From Crocinitomicaceae bacterium (GTDB lineage: Bacteria > Bacteroidota > Bacteroidia > Flavobacteriales_D > Crocinitomicaceae): a DNA stretch of 64,000 nucleotides. A program made the translations under genes and the position numbers. The stretch covers positions 186,001 through 250,000 of the forward strand of contig JAGYIR010000009.1 in the NCBI GenBank assembly GCA_018402525.1, written 5' to 3'. Numbering within the stretch: the first letter of the stretch is position 1; the number at the start of each line of letters is the position of its first letter. The notes under the pieces are model-generated. The model made no database searches. It had not been told where the DNA came from and saw nothing but the letters and a program-made list of their open reading frames with translations. Positions 48,603 through 56,160 of the stretch are shown one piece after another.

Positions 48603-49556
48603 ATGCAGAAGACATTTCAAATAGCATCGTTTTTAATTCTACTCAGTGTGTTATGGAGTTGTCGCCTAGAGACGGCCCAGCCAGTCAAACAAAAACAATT
48701 GGTAATTGCTTCTGACTATTTAAGTGAAGGTGACACGCTATTGTTTCGTAGTTTTTCAGAAAGTTCGAACACGCGCATAACGATTCTGCCCTGGAAGAAG
48801 AGTAAAATAATTGGAGAATTTCGGAATAACAAATACAACACAGGAATAGATGTAATTATGATGAAATCAATGTACGACGTGCATGATCTTCATAAGAGAA
48901 AATTATTCCAACCTTTAAAAGTATCGGTAAATTTAAAAGAAGAGTACCTCGACTTCTCTTCAGAACGTTACGACTATTTCGGATTTGGATATGACCCCTA
49001 CATCGTAGCCTATCCGCAAAACGAGCGTGCGACTATCAAAATGTACAATGATCTTAAGCGCTATAAGTACATAAAAGATCTCAATGAATCGGAACTCATT
49101 CCTATGATTGCACCAATACTGGGTAAAATGAAGAAAACGGAAGCTCACCTGTGGATCAAACGGATGTATGAGCACAATTATGCTGATAGTCTATTGAGCG
49201 ATTCACTTGTATCTCGAATGCCTATCTTGACGAACTATAGTAACTTTCAGAAAAATAGAAATGGCAAGTTGTATAAAAATAAGGTGGTTCTAATGCCCAA
49301 CAATAAATCCACTGGGACGTTTTACAACTTGAGAACAATGGCCATCGCCTTTCAAGCAGAGCACTATACCGAAGCCACTGAATTTATCGACTTTCATCTT
49401 TCTGAAGAAAATAACCGCTCGCTCAATAAGAAAATGAAAACAATAGCAATTAACTCTTCTGAAGCTGGTTTTAGAAAGTATTATGTGCATTCCGAAGAAA
49501 TGTTAGAGTACTATACGTTGATAGAGCGCTCATTAAATCGATTTAGCGAAAATTAG
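48603..49556 (+). CDS. lipoprotein with a periplasmic solute-binding-protein fold
   Basis: A 317-aa lipoprotein (lipobox WSC at residue 20) whose mature part looks like a bacterial extracellular solute-binding protein: QLVIASDYLSEGD at the start, then YDYFGFGYDPYIVAYP, and a C-terminal region rich in aromatic residues. This recalls iron- or polyamine-binding proteins. There is no permease or ATPase gene next to it. The ligand is unknown, and it may be a sensor or scavenger. The following gene is in the same direction but 99 nt away. Confidence 0.65.
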   Translation: MQKTFQIASFLILLSVLWSCRLETAQPVKQKQLVIASDYLSEGDTLLFRSFSESSNTRITILPWKKSKIIGEFRNNKYNTGIDVIMMKSMYDVHDLHKRKLFQPLKVSVNLKEEYLDFSSERYDYFGFGYDPYIVAYPQNERATIKMYNDLKRYKYIKDLNESELIPMIAPILGKMKKTEAHLWIKRMYEHNYADSLLSDSLVSRMPILTNYSNFQKNRNGKLYKNKVVLMPNNKSTGTFYNLRTMAIAFQAEHYTEATEFIDFHLSEENNRSLNKKMKTIAINSSEAGFRKYYVHSEEMLEYYTLIERSLNRFSEN

Positions 49557-49655
49557 GTCATTTGTTCATGCTTCTTGAAGTTTTTGTTCAATTTTAGTTG
49601 TTTTGTTAGAAAATTTAGTTCATATTTGCTTAATATCAATAACCACAACACTATT

Positions 49656-50174
49656 ATGAACCAAAAAAGGATCATTTTATCACAGCTCTTGTCTCGAAAG
49701 CGCGTCGATGTAACATCAAAAAACTACATCAATCAAATTCGCAATGTAAGTTTGTTATTTTTCGCTTTAATTATTGTGTTTATTGGTTTCTATTTGTATG
49801 TCAACAATTTAACCTTTGTGACAATTGCCGTTGCAGCAGCTACTTTAGTTTTTTTTGGAGGAATTTTAATTTTTCTCCGCAACCAAATATCAGGTACTGC
49901 CATCAAAGGTGATACCCTTATTTTGAACAAGGATAATAAACGATTTTGTGTGACATCGCTAAGGAGTATAAAAGAAATAAAATCATTTTCACTGTTATTC
50001 TTTCAAGTCACTAGATTGCATTACAAGTTAGACGGAAGAACACAATCTACGCTGATATTTACAGTGAAAAATAGGTGTCAATTCACCCCAGAAACGTTAC
50101 TGCGTCATGCAGTGATATTGAGTAAAAAACAAAAGGCAAATCATAAGCCGGATCCTGTTCTCATCCAAGGATAA
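49656..50174 (+). CDS. hypothetical two-pass membrane protein
   Basis: A 172-aa protein with two adjacent membrane segments (about 30-50 and 55-75) and a C-terminal cytoplasmic or periplasmic beta-rich domain of about 90 residues (YKLDGRTQSTLIFTVKNR). I do not recognise the family. The ATG at 49656 (MNQKRII) is preferred over the frame from 49575, since upstream sequence is not hydrophobic-signal-like and looks like leader. Its stop codon abuts the 3' end of rnpB, encoded on the other strand. Confidence 0.6.
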   Translation: MNQKRIILSQLLSRKRVDVTSKNYINQIRNVSLLFFALIIVFIGFYLYVNNLTFVTIAVAAATLVFFGGILIFLRNQISGTAIKGDTLILNKDNKRFCVTSLRSIKEIKSFSLLFFQVTRLHYKLDGRTQSTLIFTVKNRCQFTPETLLRHAVILSKKQKANHKPDPVLIQG

Positions 50175-50175
50175 G

Positions 50176-50530
50176 TGTCTATCATTTATCTAGTACTGAC
50201 GTCACCATCAGCATCTATCGACCTACCCTCCTAGTTTGAGCGAGCAGCTCTACAAACGCACATCTTACGACATGCGTTAACCTAGGTTTACATGGTCTTT
50301 CAGCCCGTAAGGTTTACCTTGCAATTTCGATCACTCGAAACACGGTGAGCTCTTACCTCACCTTTTCACCTTTTCTCAAACAAGCGAACTCGTCTAAGTA
50401 GTTTTCCTTTCTGCGGCACTTTCTGTTCCCTATAGCTCTCGCAAAAGAGACCTTCCCGTTAGGAAGTACGGTGCTCTATGCTGTCCAGACTTTCCTCTTC
50501 AAACTAAATCTGAAGCGATAGACTGATTTG
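50176..50530 (-). ncRNA. rnpB: RNase P RNA
   Basis: Minus-strand RNA of about 350 nt, bacterial type A. The conserved 5' part GAGGAAAGTCTGGACAGC and AGAGCACCGT, the CGCAAAAGAGA-type region, and the 3' P4 region are recognisable, with GGTAAACCTTACGGGCTGAAAG-type sequence between. P1 is closed by GTCTATC (50523-50517) with GATAGAC (50183-50177). It processes the 5' ends of tRNAs, including those in this window. Ends are approximate. Confidence 0.9.
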
Positions 50531-50538
50531 CCTTTCCA

Positions 50539-50546
50539 CAAAGGTA
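50539..50546 (-). promoter_or_regulatory. promoter -7 element of rnpB
   Basis: TACCTTTG on the minus strand matches the TAnnTTTG element, 10-15 nt before the RNase P RNA 5' end and just outside the stop codon of the T9SS cargo gene. The -33 region (about TTCG) is weak. Confidence 0.55.
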
Positions 50547-50550
50547 CGAT

Positions 50551-51633
50551 TTAATCCTGTTTCACGAATGTTTTGCTTCCAATTTGATGTCCATCACCAA
50601 CAATAAGTTGGTACATTCCATTTTGAAGCGCAGCGATATTAATCGTTGCTACGGGACCAGTAAGTGTTCCCTGCATGACTTGCGATCCTTTCATATCAAT
50701 AATTGAATAATTAACGTTCGGTAACAAGTTTTTGACTGAAAGAATATCAGTTGCAGGATTTGGATAAATCTCGATTTCGGCACTAAGCTCATTCACGCCC
50801 AAGCCATAATCGTAATCCTTGTATTCAATTCCTGTGACAACTTCATTTCCCATAATATTGTTGGTAGTAATTCTCATGATGGCATCACGTTCACCATTCG
50901 CTAGCCACTCATAAATGTATGAATCAGGCACTGGAATAGGTATCCATGTTTGATTACCGAAAACATCGATTCTGATGGAGTCCACTTCACTAATCGTATG
51001 CTTTACACGCAGTACATCAAAAGTTCCATAGGGCGTAGTCACAGTTCCCCATCCATCAACTTGCGACTCGCGCTGACGGTATTGACGAAAAATAGCATCG
51101 AAAAATGGGTTCATATCAAAATTTGTATACCCTCTGGACGAATAGGTATCACCAAAATTCATAGGTAACTTATACCTCGTCTCAATCGTATCAGATTTAA
51201 CTGGAAGCGATGTTCCTTCTATGTTGACTGAATACCCCACGGAAGTTATCCCATTTGACGCTTTTCTCGTATACTGGTATAAATCTGTTATCGAAATTGG
51301 TAAAAATGCACCTGCTTGATCCAACGGCAAATCGGTTGATGGAAGGTGATAAGTGGCCTGATATTGCGTCAGAATAGTGGCAACATATACCGCATTAATG
51401 AACATGGGTAAACCAGACATTCCCATAAAACCTCTAAATCTTTGCGTTTCTGGTGTCAGGTGTGTAAAATCCCACGAATAATTTGCTCCCGTTGAAGCAA
51501 AATCAATGGAATTGTCTACTGCGATACTCATGATCAGACTTTCATCTCCCCCAGCAAAATCGGCTTCGGTAAGCGTGATTTGTGCCATCAACATGGTAGG
51601 AAATAGAGTACAAAGTAGTAGGATTGCTTTCAT
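50551..51633 (-). CDS. T9SS type A sorting domain-containing exported protein
   Basis: A 360-aa secreted protein with a signal peptide (1-17, ending LMA). The body is beta-rich (SWDFTHLTPETQRFRGF and YGTFDVLRVKHTI), a pattern common in hypothetical secreted proteins of the phylum. The C-terminal sorting domain shows IYPNPATDILSVKN and NGMYQLIV. No enzyme signature is seen. It lies 10 nt upstream of the rnpB promoter element. Confidence 0.82.
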   Translation of the reverse strand: MKAILLLCTLFPTMLMAQITLTEADFAGGDESLIMSIAVDNSIDFASTGANYSWDFTHLTPETQRFRGFMGMSGLPMFINAVYVATILTQYQATYHLPSTDLPLDQAGAFLPISITDLYQYTRKASNGITSVGYSVNIEGTSLPVKSDTIETRYKLPMNFGDTYSSRGYTNFDMNPFFDAIFRQYRQRESQVDGWGTVTTPYGTFDVLRVKHTISEVDSIRIDVFGNQTWIPIPVPDSYIYEWLANGERDAIMRITTNNIMGNEVVTGIEYKDYDYGLGVNELSAEIEIYPNPATDILSVKNLLPNVNYSIIDMKGSQVMQGTLTGPVATINIAALQNGMYQLIVGDGHQIGSKTFVKQD

Positions 51634-51672
51634 ATTTTTTTTCGTAAAAGTAAGTAAAACTTTTTATTAAAG

Positions 51673-52740
51673 TTATTTGACTTCAACGCCAAAAACTATG
51701 TTCATCGATAGGTTCATTTCGGAACCACTTGCTGGATGTTGTAATTTTCCTCCAATAGTTCCTGACACCTTGAAAACAGCAAAACCTGCATCATTTAATC
51801 CAAAATATTCTACTGCACTAATAATGACTTTGGACGAGCTATTGTCCGACAAATCTGAATAATACGCTTCACCGTTCTTTGTAACTTTAATTCTAATGTT
51901 ATAATCTCTTGGAATAAAACCAAGGCCTTCATTTTCAAACATCGTAAAGTCATTCACCACTTTTTGCGAATCGTATCCATTTAGCACAACACTTTTTGTT
52001 CTCACTACGCCGTTTGCGAAATGGACATCAGCCGTGACCGTTGCAAGTGCGGTAGAAAAGGTAGTTTCAAACTCAAGCGATTGGCCAACATACACGCTGT
52101 CCACATACCAGTTGATAAAATCAATGTCAGCAGTCGCATTAGCGGGAGCGACATTTACCAATCCGCCTCCAAGGACATCAACGTTCAATTCACAATTTGC
52201 ATTGCGATTGTAACCGACAATTATTTTATCACATACTGTTTTTTGATATCCATCATAGAACGTAATCTCAGCACATACGTCATAAATACCTGGCGCATAA
52301 ATTGAATAGTTATTGAGTCCCATATAGTTTCCATCCACGTACCAAGCGATGGATGAAATGTTTTGTGCATTTTCGAATGCATTCTTTGAGAGTACAGTAA
52401 GCGGTGTACTACTTACTTGAGAAAACACAGGCAAAATCGTCGTTGGTTCAGGTGTGGTGGACATGAGGTCGATATTGCCATCGTAAACACCAATCTCAAT
52501 ACTCAAATCTTGACCAGCCATTCTTCCTGAAAACACACTGACACCGTTTTCTTCAAGCGTCATTGTTTCCATATAGACATTGTTATCCCCAGCAACTAGG
52601 CCGAAGGATTCTCCATCAATCATCCCTTCGACATGAAAAATTGGCGAATTCGATTCTGGAATTTCAATGATATCCTTTTTACAGGAGCTCGCAATAGCAA
52701 GGATAAGACCAGCAAAAAAGTAGGCGTATTTTAACTTCAT
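51673..52740 (-). CDS. exported lipoprotein with PKD-like domains
   Basis: A 355-aa lipoprotein (lipobox SSC at residue 20). After a first Ig-like part it has two PKD-like units with the WYVDG and WYVDS motifs near residues 138 and 195, and a C-terminal beta domain. The function is unknown. It is the third gene of the ECF sigma operon and follows the membrane regulator by 2 nt, so it is probably controlled by that sigma factor. Confidence 0.7.
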   Translation of the reverse strand: MKLKYAYFFAGLILAIASSCKKDIIEIPESNSPIFHVEGMIDGESFGLVAGDNNVYMETMTLEENGVSVFSGRMAGQDLSIEIGVYDGNIDLMSTTPEPTTILPVFSQVSSTPLTVLSKNAFENAQNISSIAWYVDGNYMGLNNYSIYAPGIYDVCAEITFYDGYQKTVCDKIIVGYNRNANCELNVDVLGGGLVNVAPANATADIDFINWYVDSVYVGQSLEFETTFSTALATVTADVHFANGVVRTKSVVLNGYDSQKVVNDFTMFENEGLGFIPRDYNIRIKVTKNGEAYYSDLSDNSSSKVIISAVEYFGLNDAGFAVFKVSGTIGGKLQHPASGSEMNLSMNIVFGVEVK

Positions 52741-52742
52741 AA

Positions 52743-53975
52743 TTATCTTTTAAATCTAAGTGATTTTCTAATATACAATTGTCCATCAATAGGCAAGTTA
52801 TTATTCCCACCTACCAAATAACCATCTTGAACCATCGGCATCAGTTGCACTCCAACGTTCATTCCCAATTTTAACGAAGGGGATAAATCGAATGCATAAC
52901 CCAAGAACGGTTTAACTCCAAATCGATTAAGACCATCCATATTTCCGTAATACGTTCTTCTTTCCTCCGTTTTTTCATTCACAGAAGATGAAATCCCCAC
53001 TTTTGTTCCTACTACATAAGAAGGACGGGCACCAACATTCAGGGTATGCTTACCAAACTTGTAACCCAAACTGATTTCTGCTTCCAATGAATAAATTTCC
53101 TTGTAATCGAAATCATAACTGTATTCATTGGAACCAAAGCTGTAGACTTTAGCTCTTCGGTTGAGGATTAAATCTTGGTGGTTGGACCAAATACCATTTA
53201 CACCAGCGGTTAATAACCATTTTCCCTTTTGAATTTGTGTTCCTACCCCTACACCAAACGAACTAGATAGTTTATCCGAAGGTGTGATGAACGATTGTGA
53301 TAATCCTCCGAAAGCACCAACATAAAGTGTGGCCTTCATGGGAAGGTGTTGCTCGACAAAAAACTGACTCGACACAAGTTCGGGGTTCCAATCATTCGCT
53401 GGTAATCCAAGAAGAGGCAGTTGATTAACCTCGCAAAGTATTTCTTGTTCAGGAGTAGTAGATCCATCCGTTTCTTGTTTTTCGTCTGACCCATAAACCC
53501 CATTTTTTACTACTGGTAAAGCAGGTGTGCTTGCCATCAACTCATTTCGCGTCGACACCAAACTAGAGGTAGTATTTACCTTTGGATTTTCTGAAGATGC
53601 GACCCGCATGTTGTGTTGTTGTGGAGAAATTGCGTTCACTTCTTCGACTTCAAGTCCTTCCGAGGAGTTGATTATCAGCCCATTACTATCATCAGCCGAC
53701 TCTTCAGATTGTTCTGTTTGATTGTATAATTCTTTTGTACTTGCTTGCGAATTTATCGTTGAAACATTTAATTCTATCACTGGATTGTAGAAGGCGGATA
53801 CCGTTATCAAACCAACAAATAGTAATGCCGTAAAAAACCATAAAAAATCCTTTTTTCTCGAAACAGGAGGTAGGATTGCCTCCATCTCTTTCCAGTATTC
53901 ATCTTTGTACTCAAATGATGAACCACCTGCCGCTTCTTGCGCAAATTTGTCTATTTCTTCATCTGTCCAGCTCAT
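52743..53975 (-). CDS. membrane protein with anti-sigma-like N terminus and barrel-like C terminus
   Basis: A 410-aa protein with a cytoplasmic part (1-42, DEEIDKFAQEAAGGSSFEYK), one membrane segment (about 43-63), a long Ser/Thr/Glu-rich region (64-190), and a C-terminal half (about 215-410) with alternating beta strands that resemble a small outer-membrane barrel (MKATLYVGAFGGLSQSF). The position overlapping the sigma gene stop by 4 nt suggests it acts as the sigma factor's partner. A protein with an inner-membrane anchor and an outer-membrane-type barrel is topologically odd. Confidence 0.65.
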   Translation of the reverse strand: MSWTDEEIDKFAQEAAGGSSFEYKDEYWKEMEAILPPVSRKKDFLWFFTALLFVGLITVSAFYNPVIELNVSTINSQASTKELYNQTEQSEESADDSNGLIINSSEGLEVEEVNAISPQQHNMRVASSENPKVNTTSSLVSTRNELMASTPALPVVKNGVYGSDEKQETDGSTTPEQEILCEVNQLPLLGLPANDWNPELVSSQFFVEQHLPMKATLYVGAFGGLSQSFITPSDKLSSSFGVGVGTQIQKGKWLLTAGVNGIWSNHQDLILNRRAKVYSFGSNEYSYDFDYKEIYSLEAEISLGYKFGKHTLNVGARPSYVVGTKVGISSSVNEKTEERRTYYGNMDGLNRFGVKPFLGYAFDLSPSLKLGMNVGVQLMPMVQDGYLVGGNNNLPIDGQLYIRKSLRFKR

Positions 53976-54541
53976 ATCACCATCCGTTGATTATTGTTCT
54001 CCAATAGTTCCAGTTTATATCGTAACATTTTACGCGCAGTGGACAGGTGCCATTTCGATGTACCTTCCGACATTTGAAGTAATTCTGCAATTTCCTTGTG
54101 TGAATATCCATCTATCACATACAAGTTGAATACTTGACCTGTCGTTGTCGGAAGTTCTTTTATCAAAACCATGATGTTTTCAACGCCAAGATTACTCTCA
54201 GCATCATTATTACTTCCAGTAGCATAAAAATCTAACTCTGCTTCACTATCGCTTTTGGTTACTTGCGTATTGTATTTTTTATTTTTTCTGTACTCATCAA
54301 TTAAAGAGTTGACCATGATTCGCTTTGCCCAAGCGTCAAAATTGAACTCCTTATCAATTTTTTCTAGGCTATTAAGTATCTTTATGAACCCTGCATTAAA
54401 CGAAGCTCTTGCATCTTCTTCGTTCTTGTTGTATCGAAAACAAATGGGCATAAGCATTTTGAAACCATACTCGTACAACAAGTTGATTGCTTTGCGATCA
54501 TCACGCATACATGCCTTTATAACTTCATGGGTGATGTCCAT
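53972..54541 (-). CDS. ECF-type RNA polymerase sigma-70 factor
   Basis: A 189-aa extracytoplasmic-function sigma factor. Region 2 shows FDAWAKRIMVNSLIDEYRKNK and region 4 GYSHKEIAELLQMSEGTSKWHLS. The start is the ATG at 54539-54541 (MDITHEV), because the longer frame begins with a TTG. The stop overlaps the start of the next gene by 4 nt (ATGA), so it is coupled to the membrane protein downstream, a likely anti-sigma partner. Confidence 0.92.
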   Translation of the reverse strand: MDITHEVIKACMRDDRKAINLLYEYGFKMLMPICFRYNKNEEDARASFNAGFIKILNSLEKIDKEFNFDAWAKRIMVNSLIDEYRKNKKYNTQVTKSDSEAELDFYATGSNNDAESNLGVENIMVLIKELPTTTGQVFNLYVIDGYSHKEIAELLQMSEGTSKWHLSTARKMLRYKLELLENNNQRMVI

Positions 54542-54682
54542 TGGTTTTTTCAACGATCTTATCTTCAATATTATACGTAAATTACATAGAATTAATTAAA
54601 TTTCATCACTTTCAACCTCTCATTTTTTTTTACTTTCAGCACTTCAATTAACTAGACGCAAATAATTATAGAAAGGTTGGGA

Positions 54683-55150
54683 ATGAAATTACATCTGATT
54701 AGACACGCAAAAGCCTTGCAACCTGAGTTAAATCAACATGACTTTAAAAGATCCTTATCCGACCGTGGAAAACAGCAAGCAAAAGCGTTGGGGGAATACC
54801 TTAACGACAAAGGTTTACCTTCGGAGGTATGGTGCAGTGATGCAGTTCGAACAAAACAGACACTGGAAATTATTGGATTGGAAAACAGATTTGAGAAAAT
54901 CACCTTTTTCAATGAATTTTATTTGTGTCCAAAACAAACGTTTTTAGAGAAACTATGGTTGGATGATTCTGAAAAAGATATCGTCATAGTTGGACATAAT
55001 TTTGGTATTTCAGATTTAGCGAACTACTTTTTGGACGACGTCATCGAAATGCGGACCTGCGAATACCTATGTATTGAATTTAAAACCGAAAAACGCAATG
55101 AGACTTCTAGAGATAGTGGAATGATTGTGGATCGTTGGAAATACGACTAG
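54683..55150 (+). CDS. histidine phosphatase family protein (SixA-like)
   Basis: A 155-aa histidine phosphatase with the catalytic motif LHLIRHAKA at the N terminus and the second His in VIVGHNFGISD. SixA-type proteins remove phosphate from His-phosphotransfer domains. The start is the ATG at 54683. Its TAG stop overlaps the TAG of the convergent gene in CTAG (55147-55150). Confidence 0.9.
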   Translation: MKLHLIRHAKALQPELNQHDFKRSLSDRGKQQAKALGEYLNDKGLPSEVWCSDAVRTKQTLEIIGLENRFEKITFFNEFYLCPKQTFLEKLWLDDSEKDIVIVGHNFGISDLANYFLDDVIEMRTCEYLCIEFKTEKRNETSRDSGMIVDRWKYD

Positions 55151-55773
55151 TAACTTGGCTTGATGTGTGGCATTTTTTCTGCAAGTGTAGACATTAAGAA
55201 ATCCTCATAGGTGTCAATGTCATTTTTAGTTTCTAGTAAATGGAACTTAAGTTGCTGATTTTTCAACTCTTCAATGGTTATTTGCAATAAATTTTCTGTA
55301 CTCCACAATTTATTTTCAAACACGGAAGCATGCAATTGATTCATGCCCAACAAATAATAGCCACCATCCTCAGCAGGACCGAAAACCAATTCGTTACAAT
55401 CAAGTTTTGTGATCGCTTTGTGAATAATTTCAGCCGTCAAATCCGGTAAATCCGTTCCTATCCCGACTATGCGATTGTAACCCGAGCTAAAGCCAGCCTC
55501 GAATGCCTGTCGCATGCGCTCACCCAAATCTTCTCCCTGTTGTAAAAATTTTGAAATTCCTGCAAACGATGACTCATCCGTGCTTTCAGTAAAATAAACA
55601 TGGACATCACAATTATTCAATTTCTTAACAATGCACTCAGTAGTTTGGAATAAATGCCTGTAGATTTCAAGTGCTTGCTCTTTTCCAATCATTTCTGCAA
55701 GGCGCGTTTTAACGCTCCCATAATGTGGATTCTTCGCAAATACAATCAATAAGTTTGCTGATTTCTTAATCAC
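55147..55773 (-). CDS. DUF2064 (TIGR04282) glycosyltransferase-like protein
   Basis: A 208-aa protein of the GT-A-like DUF2064 family (TIGR04282, in some loci linked to arsenosugar synthesis). Visible motifs are FAKNPHYGSVKTRLA, GIGTDLPDLTAEII and VFGPAEDGGYYLLG. The start is a GTG at 55771-55773. No arsenic genes are nearby, so the substrate is not known. Confidence 0.85.
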   Translation of the reverse strand: MIKKSANLLIVFAKNPHYGSVKTRLAEMIGKEQALEIYRHLFQTTECIVKKLNNCDVHVYFTESTDESSFAGISKFLQQGEDLGERMRQAFEAGFSSGYNRIVGIGTDLPDLTAEIIHKAITKLDCNELVFGPAEDGGYYLLGMNQLHASVFENKLWSTENLLQITIEELKNQQLKFHLLETKNDIDTYEDFLMSTLAEKMPHIKPSY

Positions 55774-55785
55774 GTTTATCCCAAT

Positions 55786-56013
55786 TTAACTTTGGCCTTC
55801 TTCCGATTTACGCTTTTTCCTTTCGAGAAAACCATCCAAGAAACTTAATAACAATCCACCCATTAGTCCACCATACAAAGTACTGTTGACAGGTTTTGAT
55901 GTGATTGAACAACTTCCGCTGCTACAACCTACAAAATGATAATACGCATAACCAGCGGCTAAACCAAGAATGACGCCCAGTACAGCAAATTTATTCTTTA
56001 TAAGAAGTTTCAT
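55786..56013 (-). CDS. small DUF6132-like membrane protein
   Basis: A 75-aa protein with two hydrophobic segments (about 8-25 and 42-60), the conserved CSSGSCSITSKP stretch between them and a basic C-terminal tail (ERKKRKSEE). It matches a small Bacteroidota family (DUF6132) of unknown function, often near redox or sulfur genes. The ATG at 56011-56013 (MKLLIKNK) is chosen over a longer frame. It lies 12 nt ahead of the DUF2064 gene. Confidence 0.75.
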   Translation of the reverse strand: MKLLIKNKFAVLGVILGLAAGYAYYHFVGCSSGSCSITSKPVNSTLYGGLMGGLLLSFLDGFLERKKRKSEEGQS

Positions 56014-56160
56014 TATTTTTCTTTCAAAATTAGTTGTTTCTCGTCGGTTCAATGTAATCTTTGTCACATTGGATACATATCTCTTTCCGCTTCTCTAATA
56101 AAACGCTATGCCATTCCCTCAAGAATCGTTAAATTCGCAGCTACGATTCAACAGAAAACA

